Shown here one piece after another: positions 12,428 to 22,196 of a stretch of DNA of 64,000 nucleotides (position 1 is its first letter; each line of letters starts with the position of its first letter). The notes beneath the pieces are model-generated. The model worked only from the letters and a program-made list of their open reading frames with translations. It was not told the DNA's origin and did not search any database. Both the position numbers and the translations under genes were made by a program. This stretch comes from Brucella oryzae. GTDB taxonomy: Bacteria; Pseudomonadota; Alphaproteobacteria; Rhizobiales; Rhizobiaceae. Where the stretch lies: NCBI GenBank assembly GCA_012103035.1, contig JAAVLL010000002.1, positions 744,001 to 808,000 on the forward strand. The letters run 5' to 3'.

Positions 12428-13378
12428 ATGGAACTGAAATGGCTGGAAGACTTCATCGCGCTGGCGGCAACGTCCAGTTTCTCACGCGCGGCAGATGCCC
12501 GTCATGTGACACAATCCGCATTTTCCCGCCGCATCAAGCAGCTTGAACTCTGGCTGGGGCCACGCTCGTCAACCGCGCAACTTTCCTGCGGAGCTTACCC
12601 GCGAGGGACGAACCTTCCTGCCGGTCGCGCAGGATACCGTTCGGCAGTTCTACAATACGCGCAAGGCGCTGCAGCCAAGCCGCGAGGTGCAAAACCCCGT
12701 TCTCACATTTTCGGCCCTGCACACGCTGACGGTGACATTCTTTCCGCACTGGCTGAAACAGATCGATGACGATGTCGGCGGCATCCGCTCCTGCTCAGTC
12801 CGGATCGCGGCGGCTTCGAGGATAACATTGCGACGCTGACGGAAGGCGAGGTACACTTCTTCCTGACCTATGCACATAATTCCGTGCCGATCCTGATCGA
12901 CCGCACGCAGTTTCCGTATATCGTGCTCGGTACCGAACGGCTGATGCCGGTCTCGCGCCCATCACAAACAGGCCCAATCCTCGATCACGCGGTCACCAGC
13001 GGCGAGCCGCTGCCATATCTGAGCTATGGAGACTTTTCCTTCTTCGGCGCTGCCCTGTCGCAGAAATTTGCATCCGGCACTGCGTTCAAGCGTAACGTGG
13101 TTCACGAAAACACCATGTCGATCGGCCTCAAGGCCATGGCGCTCGCAGGCTGGGGCATGGCCTGGCTGCCCGAAAGTCTCATCTACGATGAACTGCAACG
13201 CGGCGAACTTGTCCCTGCCTCAACTGATCCATATTGGGATTTCAAGGTCGATATCCGCATTTACCGTCATGTTGCAACGCTTCCAGGCCATGCCGAGAGC
13301 TTCTGGGAATATTTGCAGGCAAAAGATCGGGCAATTTCCGAAAGGACGATTGACAGCGGTACGTCGTCGGCGCTGTAA
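12428..13378 (+). CDS. LysR-family transcriptional regulator (three frame breaks)
   Basis: The N-terminal winged helix-turn-helix is clear (LKWLEDFIALAATSSFSRAADARHVTQSAFSRR in part, then LELWLG). The effector-binding domain follows, with GMAWLPESLIYDELQRGELV near the end. Restoring one base each near 12560, 12587 and 12785 gives a single chain of about 317 residues. The start ATG at 12428 gives the canonical LysR beginning MELKWLEDF. It lies 46 bases upstream of an MFS transporter gene in the same direction, which is its likeliest target, but the effector is unknown. Confidence 0.85.
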
Positions 13379-13424
13379 CAGCAACTGCATATATTCAGCC
13401 GGCAGCAGGGGATTACGTCGCGGC

Positions 13425-14730
13425 ATGAACGTTACCATCGAACAAACGCTCGATCAGGCGGGTACGGGCGCATTCCAACGTGGTCTTCTGGGGTGTTCGG
13501 TCTTGTCTGGGCCGCCGATGCCATGCAGGTGCTTGCCGTCGGCTTCACCGGTGCGACCATTGCAAAGACTTTCGGACTGACCGTTCCACAGGCATTGCAG
13601 ACAGGCACGCTTTTCTTCCTCGGCATGCTGATCGGCGCAGCCGTTTTCGGGCGGCTTGCCGATAAATATGGCCGCCGCCGTGTGCTTCTCATCACTGTCG
13701 CCTGCGATGCGGTCTTCGGACTGCTTTCGGCCTTTGCGCCCAGTTTCGGCATTTTGCTCTTCCTGCGCTTCATGACGGGTGTGGCAGTCGGCGGAACATT
13801 ACCGGTCGACTATGCGATGATGGCCGAATTCCTCCCCGCCAAAATCGCGGCCGCTGGCTTGTCATGCTGGAGGGTTCTGGGCAGTCGGCACAGTCATCAT
13901 CGCCCTTGCCGCCTGGGCCACCAGCCTTGCAGGCGTCGAGGATGCGTGGCGCTATATCTTCATCGTCACCGCAGCACCGGCTCTTATCGGCATCTGGCTG
14001 CGCCTCTGGGTGCCGGAATCCCCGATGCATCTCTTGAAGTCGGGACGCTCGGAAGAAGCAAAATCAGTGATGAACCGCGTGCTTCGCCGCAATGGCAAGC
14101 CGGAACTGCCGCCGAAGGCCCGGCGAAGCGCCCCTAATGGTGACGGGCGAAAAGCTTCTTTCGCCAAATCTTCGCCAGCGCACGCTGACGACGCTGGCAA
14201 TCTGGTTTCTCGTTTCGGTATCCTATTACGGCATTTTCACCTGGATACCGGCGAAGCTCGCTGGCGACGGTTTCGGCTTCGTCCGCGGCTACGGCTTCCT
14301 TGTCGTGGTTGCGCTGGCCCAATTGCCCGGCTACGCGCTCGCGGCCTATGGAGTGGAGGCGTGGGGACGCAAGAAAACGCTGATCGCCTTCCTGTTCATC
14401 AGCGCCGCCGCCTGTGCCCTCTTTACTGTCGCCAACAGTTCGGCGGTTGTCGGTGCATCCATTCTCATCATGAGCTTTGCCCTGCTTGGCACATGGGGCG
14501 CGCTCTACGCTTTCACGCCGGAGCTTTATCCGACGGGATTGCGCGCAAGCGGAATGGGAGCGGCGGGTGCCATGGCTCGCCTTGGCGGCTTGCTTGCGCC
14601 ATCCGCGCTGGCGCTCATCATCAGCCAGAGCTTCTATGTTGCAGTGGCATTGTTTGCCGGGCTTCTGGCGCTGGCCGGAATCATCGCCTTCTTCATCGAT
14701 GTCGAGACAAGGCAGAAGGCTTTGGATTGA
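13425..14730 (+). CDS. MFS transporter (sugar/organic acid type, several frame breaks)
   Basis: A twelve-helix major facilitator of about 437 residues. The signature loop between helices 2 and 3 is present (GRLADKYGRRRVLL), as is the 4-5 loop (FLPAKNRGRW once restored), PESPMHLLKSGR in the central loop, and ELYPTGLRASGMG near the second repeat. These features resemble the aromatic acid/sugar transporter families. Frame breaks lie near 13483, 13855, 13876, 14120 and 14135, all consistent with single lost bases in G, A or C runs. It probably forms a unit with the preceding LysR gene. Substrate not identifiable. Confidence 0.84.
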
Positions 14731-14776
14731 GCAATCATGCCCGGAAATCAACTCGATTTTCGGGCTTTTCAGCGAT

Positions 14777-16134
14777 TTATGCGGTATTGCTTATCCATTG
14801 CTTTCGGTAGGTGGCATAGGCTTCGTTGCCCGGCCTGAAAATGCGGCCGTGTTTTTCCGGAACTGTTGCACCTGCGAGCAATCCGGCACCGAACGAAGTG
14901 CCCGTCGATCCTGATACAGCTTCGACCTCACGTCCTGCAAAATTCGACAGCGCTTCAAGATAGACCGGATTTCCGGCAAACGGCCCTTCGACGATAATCG
15001 GTCCATCGGCACCCAGCAGGTGGAGGCAGGTTTCCGTCATCAGCGCCGCATAGACACAGGCGGCAACATAGCGCTCATCATCGCTGGCCATATCTGCATT
15101 GACCCAGCGAAGGTTTGAATTCGGATAGGGACCACAACCGGGCACCGCTGAAGGTAGCGCCATAATGTGCTGCGCCAGAACTTTTGCAACGATACCGGAC
15201 TGGTCAATGACCGGGGAACGCTCAGTCCTTCGCTCATCATATCGAATTCACGCCCGCCCATGTAACGGGCGGATGGAACGGCACGTCCATAGGCATCGAC
15301 ATTGGCAAGCGTATCGCGTTGTGAGTCCAGCCCGTCGAGATTGCCGCCAACGGCAAAACTCACCACCCATGTTCCGGTCGAAACGACCGAAAACGAGCCT
15401 TCCCGATCCATCAGATGTGCCAGCAGCGATGCATTGGAATCATGAATGCCGCAATGAACCGGTAAGGCTTTACTGAGGCCGATTTCCTCTGCGATTTCAG
15501 GAAGCACATTGCCGAGCGCATCGAAGGCGGAGCGAAGCGGCGGGAATTTTGCGAATATCCAGCCGGTCAACGAGGGGCGAGAAGGCGGCGTCCTTCGGCA
15601 GCCAAAGATCGGTGTGGCAGCCAAGCGACGTCACTTCCGATGCGGCAATGCCGGTCAGGCGCCAGGCCCAATATTGCGGATAGGTAAATATGAAATGCGT
15701 GCGCGCAAAATCGGCAGGAAAGACCGTCTTCAGATAGTGAAGCTGCGCACCGAGATTGAGGCCGAGCGACAGCGGCGGCGAAAACGTATCGCGAAAATCC
15801 GGCTTTATGGCCGCATAGGCGGCACGGATTTCGGCTGGATATTCAAGTTCATAGTCGAGAACCGGCATGGCCAGCGTGCCGTCTTCAGCGACAAGGGCGG
15901 CCGACGCGCCATGCGTGGTGATGGAAATGGCATCGAAACCCGGCTCCGCGCAAATTCCGCGAGACTTGTCAGAAAGAAACGCCACAGCGCCTCAATGTCA
16001 TAATGGGGGTAGGGGCCGTCGCGAAGCACCGTGTTCGGCATGCGGCGCGCGGCAATTTCCTCGCCGCCTGCCGCGTCGAGCACCACGACCTTGGCATTGG
16101 TCTTGCCGATATCGAGAATGGCAATGCGCTTCAT
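14777..16134 (-). CDS. rhaK: L-rhamnulose kinase, FGGY family (three frame breaks)
   Basis: Phosphorylates L-rhamnulose in rhizobial-type rhamnose catabolism. The N-terminal phosphate loop is [11 protein letters not shown]; further FGGY features are [25 protein letters not shown], the segment [14 protein letters not shown], and [13 protein letters not shown]. The nucleotide-binding C-terminal part has VEGPFAGNP and [14 protein letters not shown]. Restored length is about 450 residues; breaks are near 15965, 15535 and 15215. It is the last gene of the minus-strand operon, and its ATG overlaps the rhaU stop by four bases. In Rhizobium leguminosarum the homologous kinase closes the same gene order. 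Confidence 0.88.
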
Positions 16135-16451
16135 GACATGTGAAACACTGGCTTGAGATCGACAGAAACCGGCGAATTATCGGGGTTCGTCGCCATGATG
16201 TCGGCCATATGCGCCCACCATTTCTTCATGACGGGATGGTCGGGCAGGGCCGCCATGCCGTGACCGGCGCTGCGCGTCAGCACGCCGAATAGACTGTTGG
16301 TCTCTTCATCGAGATAGATCGCGTAATCCGACACGCCCGCCGCGTGCAGAAGGTCCACCAGTTCGGGCCATATCTCATCATGACGGCGGCGATATTCCGC
16401 CTCCATGCCCGGATTAAGTTTCATGCGAAATGCGTAGCGTTCACTGGTCAT
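16131..16451 (-). CDS. rhaU: L-rhamnose mutarotase
   Basis: Interconverts alpha and beta L-rhamnose so that the isomerase receives the right anomer. At 106 residues it has the family length and the family landmarks: [24 protein letters not shown] (quoted in part), the catalytic-site [17 protein letters not shown] region, and a C-terminal segment with [11 protein letters not shown]. The frame is intact. It overlaps rhaQ by 11 bases and rhaK by four, so translation is coupled. Confidence 0.93.
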   Translation of the reverse strand: MTSERYAFRMKLNPGMEAEYRRRHDEIWPELVDLLHAAGVSDYAIYLDEETNSLFGVLTRSAGHGMAALPDHPVMKKWWAHMADIMATNPDNSPVSVDLKPVFHMS

Positions 16452-17443
16452 GCCGCGCGCCTCCCTTGAACTGTCTGATCAGGATCGGCAGTGAAATGGT
16501 GATAATCAGCAGGAGGCCGATGAAGATCGACATGACGATGCCCGGCACATTGAGAAGGCCAAGCCCGAACGTCACGAGACCCATCACGAAAGCGGCAATC
16601 ACCACGCCGACGATTGTGCCCGAGCCGCCGAGGATCGACACGCCGCCCAGCACGACCATGGTGACGATTTCAAGTTCCCAGCCTTGCGCGATGGATGGGC
16701 GCGTGGAGCCAAGACGCGAGGTCAGGCAGACGGCGGCGATGCCGCTCATCACGCCGGTCAACAGGAAGAGGACGAATTTGGTTTTCTCGACCGGAATGCC
16801 GGAAAAGCGCGCCGCGAACTCATTATTGCCGATGGCATAGACGCGGCGTCGAAGCTGGTCCAATGCAACAGCACGCCGAACAACACGGCGAACAGAACGA
16901 ACAGCGCAAACTCAAACGAGATCACCCAGAACACATAGCCCTGTCCGAAATAGGCGAAGCTTTCCGGATAGCCGCCAAATGCCTGATCGCCAAGAACGAT
17001 ATAGGAAATACCGCGGAAAAGGCTCATCGTGCCGATGGTCACGACAATGGATGGCAGTTTCAGCCCGGCCACCAGTCCACCATTGATTGCGCCGCAGACA
17101 AGGCCTGTGCCGATGCCGATGCAGACCAGACCCGGCGTGCCGACGCCAGCCTGCGCAGCCGCACCCATCGCGGTCGAGGAAAGCGCAATGATGGCGGCGA
17201 CCGAGAGGTCGATTTCACCGGAAATGATCAGAAGCGTCATCGCAAAAGCGATCAAAGCCTTTTCGGTGAAATTAAACGTGGCATCCGACAGGTTCCACGC
17301 ATTGAGGAAGTAGGGCGAAGCGAAGGAATTGGCGATGAAGATCGCAATCGCGACGCCAAGCAGCAGCATTTCCCAACTTGCGAAGATGCGCGAAAAGGCG
17401 TTCCGAGGCGGTCGGGAATATGACGGCGCTGTTCATCATTCAT
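16441..17443 (-). CDS. rhaQ: Rhamnose ABC transporter permease RhaQ (two frame breaks)
   Basis: One of two RbsC-like inner-membrane subunits of the rhamnose importer. It is strongly hydrophobic, with about eight to ten membrane segments, and carries the family motif [15 protein letters not shown] and the EAA-like loop ([19 protein letters not shown] once restored). Breaks near 17408 and 16855 each need one base. The ATG overlaps the rhaP stop (ATGA). About 334 residues. Confidence 0.88.
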
Positions 17444-18437
17444 GCCGCAACCTCCTCATAAGTCTTCGCAGCCTTGTCGCGCAGGATGATGCGTCCGCGC
17501 CGCTTTTCCTGTCGCGCATTGAAGATGACGGCAAGAATAATCACTGAACCGGAAATCGCCATTTGCCAGAAGGGTGATATGTCGATGACCGGCAGAGCGT
17601 TTTTGATGACGCCAAGAAACAGCGCGCCCAGAACCGCACCGGCCACCGTGCCGATTCCGCCAAGTATCGAAATGCCGCCGATGACGCAGGCCGCAACACT
17701 GTCGAGTTCGAACCCGGCGGCCACATCCACATAGGCGACGGCATAGCGCGACACCCAGAGATAACCGCAAAGTCCGGCCAGCGCGCCCGAAAGCACAAAG
17801 GCGAAGAAGCGCGTGCGGCCAACATCAATGCCGGTATAGACGGCGGCGGTCGGATTGCCGCCGGAGGCAAAAGGGCACGGCCGAAGAATGTCCGTGTCAA
17901 GAGCACATAGACGAGCGCCACGATCAGGATCGCCGTCCAGCCAAGGAGCGGCAGGCCGAGAAAAGGCGTGCGCGGCGTGTTGAGGAAGGGCGCTGTCATC
18001 TGATGTGCATTCACCCATGCGCCACCGGAGAGTACGAAGGCCATGCCGCGATAGATGGTGAGCGTGCCGAGCGTGACGACAATCGCCGGAATGTTGAGCT
18101 TCCAGACCAGAATACCGTTGATTGCGCCCAGAACCGCACCGATGCCGATGGCAAGCACGATCAGCAGCACCAGAGGCAGGCCCGGATAGGTCGCGTTGAG
18201 CATCGCCACAGCCATGCCGGTAAAGGCGAGATTGGCGGCGACCGACAGGTCGATGGATTTGGTCAGGATCACCGCCATCTGTCCGAGCGCGATGATGATC
18301 AGGATGGACGTGTCGTTGAAGATGCCCGCCAGATTGCCGACGCTGGCAAAGCCCGGCGCGCGGCTGGCGAACAGGCCCACCAGAAGCGCGATGATGACGA
18401 GGAGCAGGAGTTCCCGCTGCTTGAGCAATTGTTTCAT
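17440..18437 (-). CDS. rhaP: Rhamnose ABC transporter permease RhaP (one frame break)
   Basis: Second RbsC-like permease of the rhamnose importer. It shows the family segment LTKSIDLSVAANLAFTGMA, GAINGILVWKLNIPAIVVTLG (in part) and a C-terminal GGISILGGIGTVAGAVLGAL. The frame breaks near 17870 around GNPTAAVYTGIDVGRTRFFAF and is fixed by one base; the C-terminus ends in a basic tail (RQEKRRGRIILRDKAAKTY). It starts three bases after the rhaT stop and overlaps rhaQ by four bases. About 332 residues. Confidence 0.88.
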
Positions 18438-18440
18438 CGT

Positions 18441-19977
18441 CTACTCCGTGTTTCCGGTAGCGGCGCGCACCAGCACTTCCGCATCGAGGCTTGCGCGTTC
18501 GAAGACGCCTTCCATGAGGCCCTCGCGCATGACCATCACACGGTCCGACATGCCGATGATTTCCGGCAGTTCCGATGAGATCATGATGATGCTCAGCCCC
18601 TCGGCGGCGAGTTCGCTGATGAAGGCGTGAACCGCAGCCTTGGAGCCGATATCGATGCCCTTGGTCGGTTCGTCGAGAATGATGACCTTCGGATTGGTGG
18701 CGAGCCACTTGCCGATGACGACTTTCTGCTGATTGCCGCCGGATAGCGTCCCGACCGGGACGGAGAGGGCGGCGGCGCGTAGGTCGAAGCGCTCGGCATA
18801 TTTGCGCGCCAGCGCCAGTTCTTCCGCCATGCGCAGAAAACCATTGCGCGAGGTGCGGGCGAGAGACGGCAGTGACACATTCTGGAAGATCGGCAGTTGC
18901 AGCACGGCGCCATGGCGTCCGCGCTCTTCCGGCACATAGACGATGCCGTGCGCCACCGCGTCGCCAGGGCGACGAATGTTGATCTCGCGATCTTCAAGCG
19001 TCACGCGGCCACGGGATGGCTTGGTGATGCCGAACAGCGATTGTGCGAATTCCGAACGTCCAGCGCCGACAAGGCCGTAAACGCCGAGTATTTCCCTTTG
19101 CGCAGCTCAAAGGAAATGTCGCGAAACTCGGTCGGGTGCGAATAGTTCTCGACCTTCAGCACGGGCTTGCCGATGGCCACATCCTGCTTGGGGAAAGCCT
19201 GATCGACGGATCGTCCGACCATCATGCGCACGATGTCGTTTTGCCGCGTATCGGCAAGCGTGCCGTGGCCGACGGCGTGCCCGTCGCGGAAAACCGCATA
19301 ATTATCGGCAATTTCATAGACTTCATCGAATTTGTGGCTGATAAACAGGATGGCTTTGCCCTGTGCTTTCAGGCGCGCCACGATGCGAACAGGTCGTCCA
19401 CTTCCTTGCGCGACAGGGCTGCGGTCGGCTCGTCCATGATGACGATGCGCAGATCCACCGACAGCGCGCGGGCAATGGCGACCAGATGGCGCTGGGCGAT
19501 GGAAAGTTCCTTCAGCTTGATGCGGGCATCGACCGTCGTTTCCAGCGAGGAAAGTAGCGCCTGCGAACGGGCATAGACGGCCTTCCAGTTGACGAAGCCC
19601 AATCTCGTGCGCGGCGCATGGCCGAGATAGATGTTTTCACCCACCGACAATTCGTCGAAGAGCACGGTTTCCTGATGAATGGCCGTGACGCCGTGATCGG
19701 TCGCATTCTGTGCGGTCGCCAGATGAACCGGCTTGCCGTCGATCAGGATTTCGCCTTCATCGGGCTGGTAAATGCCGGTGAGGATTTTCACGAGCGTGGA
19801 CTTGCCCGCGCCATTCTCGCCGATCAGTGCTGTCACCTTGCCGGGATAGAGCGCGATATTGACATCATCGAGCGCACGCACACCGGGAAATGTCTTGGCA
19901 ATGCCGCGCATTTCCAGAATGGGCTGATCCGTAGTGGCAAGCCTCGGCTCTCCGCCTGATTGAAAGGCTGCATTCAT
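18441..19977 (-). CDS. rhaT: Rhamnose ABC transporter ATP-binding protein RhaT (two frame breaks)
   Basis: Double-domain sugar-import ATPase of the RbsA type, about 512 residues. Domain 1 has Walker A IGENGAGKSTL, signature LSIAQRHLVAIARAL and Walker B VIMDEPTAAL. Domain 2 has the usual degenerate Walker A (GLVGAGRSEFAQSLFG after frame repair), signature LSGGNQQKVVIGKWL and Walker B IILDEPTKGIDIGSK. Breaks near 19385 and 19100 each need one base. It follows rhaS in the operon, separated by about 100 bases that contain a strong hairpin. Confidence 0.9.
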
Positions 19978-20009
19978 CGCAGATACCTGAAATCAATTCT
20001 GGGAAACGG

Positions 20010-20040
20010 GAGGCGACATGCGTTCAGCGAATGTCGCCTC
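20010..20040 (-). promoter_or_regulatory. Intercistronic hairpin between rhaS and rhaT
   Basis: A perfect 10-bp stem (GAGGCGACAT / ATGTCGCCTC) with an 11-base loop lies 40 bases past the rhaS stop. In the direction of transcription no U-run follows, so it is more likely an mRNA 3'-end protector or partial attenuator than a full terminator. Confidence 0.75.
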
Positions 20041-20080
20041 TTTTCATGAATACGCACCTTTTCGGGATGCGCTTTTCCGA

Positions 20081-21076
20081 TCAGAAGACCTTGGAGAACT
20101 CGTCGATATTCGACGCGTCATAGACGAAAGGATCGCTCATTGCGGCTTCGCCGTTTTCGCCAATCTTGATCTTGCCCATGCGTCCGGCTTCGATTTCCGA
20201 GCCCGGCTTGCCATCGGCATCACCCTTGACGAGGTGATAGGCAATCTGGGTTGCCGAATAGCCAAGATCGATCGGGTTCCAGATGGCGAATTCCTTGGTC
20301 GCGCCGGACTTGATAGCGCCAGCCATTTCAGACGGCAGGCCGAGGCCCGTCACATAGACATCGCCGATCTTGCCTGCATCCTTCACGGCCTGCGAAGCGG
20401 CCAGAACGCCCACGGTGGTCGGCGCCACGATGACCTTCACATTCGGGTTCGACTTCAGGAGGCCCTGTGCTTCACGGTAGCTTTTGTCGGCCAGATCGTC
20501 ACCATAGACGGTCGTCACCAGATTGAGGCCGGGGAAGTCCTTGAGCTGCTTCTTCATCTCACCGATCCAGATATTCTGGTTGGTCGAGGTGGTGGTGGCG
20601 AACAGGATCGCGAAATCGCCCTTGCCGTCCGGCAGGTGATCAGCCGCCAGTTTCAGGCACATCTTGCCGATCAGTTCATTGGACGACGGGTTCAGGTGTA
20701 CGATACGGCCGGCCGGGGCAACGCCTGAATCCCACGAAATCACCTTGATGCCGCGCTGGGCAGCTTTCTTCAGGGCAGGGACGACCGCATCCGGGTCATT
20801 AGCGGAAATGGCGATGGCATCCACGCCTTGTGCGATCAGGGAATTGATGACTTCGATCTGGCCTTCGGCGGTGGTGGTGGTCGGGCCGGTATAGATGACC
20901 TCGACGCCGCCCAACTCCTTGGCAGCTTCCTGCGCGCCCTTGTTGGCGGCTTCAAAGAAGCCGTTGCCGAGCGACTTCGCGACGAGCGCGATCTTCATGT
21001 CGGCTGCCTGTGCCTGACTTGCCATGAAGGCGACAGCCAGCGCTGTACCGAGTGCGAGTTTCTTGAAAAGCTTCAT
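20081..21076 (-). CDS. rhaS: Rhamnose-binding periplasmic protein RhaS
   Basis: Captures rhamnose in the periplasm for RhaPQT. It has a signal peptide (MKLFKKLALGTALAVAFMASQAQA) ending AQAAD, followed by a type-I periplasmic binding fold: KIALVAKSLGNGFFEAANKGAQEAA (in part), the segment AIAISANDPDAVVPALKKA and ISWDSGVAP. The frame is uninterrupted for 331 residues, the normal length. GGGAGGA precedes the ATG at good spacing. It follows rhaR by 61 bases, with a hairpin in the gap. Confidence 0.93.
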   Translation of the reverse strand: MKLFKKLALGTALAVAFMASQAQAADMKIALVAKSLGNGFFEAANKGAQEAAKELGGVEVIYTGPTTTTAEGQIEVINSLIAQGVDAIAISANDPDAVVPALKKAAQRGIKVISWDSGVAPAGRIVHLNPSSNELIGKMCLKLAADHLPDGKGDFAILFATTTSTNQNIWIGEMKKQLKDFPGLNLVTTVYGDDLADKSYREAQGLLKSNPNVKVIVAPTTVGVLAASQAVKDAGKIGDVYVTGLGLPSEMAGAIKSGATKEFAIWNPIDLGYSATQIAYHLVKGDADGKPGSEIEAGRMGKIKIGENGEAAMSDPFVYDASNIDEFSKVF

Positions 21077-21115
21077 GTCTCATTCCTCCCAGTATAAAGA
21101 CATATTTTGACAATG

Positions 21116-21135
21116 ATCCCGGCATTGGCCGGGAT
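21116..21135 (-). promoter_or_regulatory. Hairpin between rhaR and rhaS
   Basis: A perfect 8-bp stem (ATCCCGGC / GCCGGGAT) with a four-base loop lies three bases beyond the rhaR stop. It may partly terminate the regulator transcript or mark its 3' end, setting regulator and transporter levels apart. Confidence 0.6.
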
Positions 21136-21137
21136 GA

Positions 21138-21973
21138 TCATAGAGCTGGCTCAGGCGACCTCGGCGGAATCCCCTGTTCGCCACCCTTGCCGGCATTTGC
21201 GGAAACCTGCGCTACAATCAGCCGGATACCCGCATTTTCCACCATCCGCCGCGCCTCATCGGAGATGCCGTCATCGGTGATCAGCGTGCTGACACGGTCG
21301 AGCGGGCAAAGGATGAGGCTGGAACGGCGGGTGAATTTCGATGAATCGACCATCAGGACGAGCTCGTCCGCCTGGCCCATCAATTTCTGTTCGCTCTGGA
21401 TGATCAGCGCGTCGGATTCCATCACGCCGAGCGGGCTGACACCCTGACAGCCCATGAACATGCGCCGACCGTAAAATTACGGATGACGTCATTGTCGAAA
21501 GGCGAAAGGATCAGGCTCTGGTCGCGATAGATCGCGCCGCCGGGCACGATCACCGTGCTTTTCGACTGGCGCAGAAGATGTTCGGCAATGGCAAACGAAT
21601 TAGTCAGCACCTGAAGGCGGCGCGGAGCAAGATAATGCACCATCTGGAAAGTCGTGGACCCGCCATTGATGATGATGCTGTCGCCTTCATCGCAAAGCGC
21701 CACAGCTTCGCGGGCGATGGCGCGCTTGCGATCACCGTTTTCGGATTCCGAAACCTTGAACGGACGCCCGGCCAGACTGCCGAACTGCGGCGGGTGGATA
21801 GCTTCAGCGCCACCCCGCACGCGCTTGATGCGGCCCTGCATATGCAGTGATGCGATATCGCGCCGAAGGGTCGCTTCCGACGCCTCCGTCAACTCCACCA
21901 GATCCTGAATGGTGATCACCGGCTTTTCCTGAACAGCGCTCAGGATGATGCGGTGGCGCTCTCTTTCGTGCAT
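21138..21973 (-). CDS. rhaR: DeoR-family rhamnose regulator RhaR (one frame break)
   Basis: A DeoR-type repressor/activator: N-terminal helix-turn-helix (ITIQDLVELTEASEATLRRDIASL in part, followed by RIKRVRGGAEA), then a sugar-phosphate-sensing domain with GSTTFQMVHYL and LTNSFAIAEHL, and a later MVDSSKFTRRS. One base is missing near 21465. I chose ATG 21973 because AGGAGGAGCC lies directly upstream; another ATG at 21991 is in frame but lacks this. The gene faces rhaDI across a 223-bp region that holds a large symmetric inverted repeat, its probable operator. Confidence 0.88.
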
Positions 21974-22013
21974 GGCTCCTCCTGTTCCCATCTATTCTCA
22001 TATTGCTGCCGCA

Positions 22014-22086
22014 TGTCAATCATAAACAATCATTAATTCGCATATATGTGAAATATTTGATCGGTTATGATTGTTTATGATTGACA
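22014..22086. promoter_or_regulatory. Symmetric operator of the rhamnose locus
   Basis: A perfect 20-bp inverted repeat: the arm TGTCAATCATAAACAATCAT at 22014-22033 and its complement at 22067-22086. Each arm carries two copies of ATGATTG three bases apart, and its outer end forms a TTGACA box, a -35-like element, reading outwards. The layout would let one regulator control both divergent operons. RhaR is the obvious candidate; binding is inferred. Confidence 0.8.
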
Positions 22087-22109
22087 GTATTTCGTTTCAT
22101 GCGTCATAT
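22081..22109 (+). promoter_or_regulatory. Putative rhaDI promoter
   Basis: TTGACA at 22081-22086 and TCATAT at 22104-22109 are separated by 17 bases, a sigma70-like arrangement. The -35 box is the outer end of the right operator arm, so a bound regulator would block it. The mirror-image promoter for rhaR (TTGACA at 22019-22014) has a weaker -10. Confidence 0.55.
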
Positions 22110-22196
22110 CTGCAGCCAGCATGATCGCTCGCGCATGGGAAGGATATGCGTGTCGCGATTGGCCATAATCTGGCATAACTGACTTGGGAGGATGAC

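Noticed and set aside
17440-18708. Minus-strand open frame of 422 codons overlapping rhaP
   Set aside because: Its first two thirds are Arg/His/Gly-rich and out of frame with RhaT and RhaP; only the last third is the genuine RhaP C-terminus. The long frame arises from the lost base near 17870.
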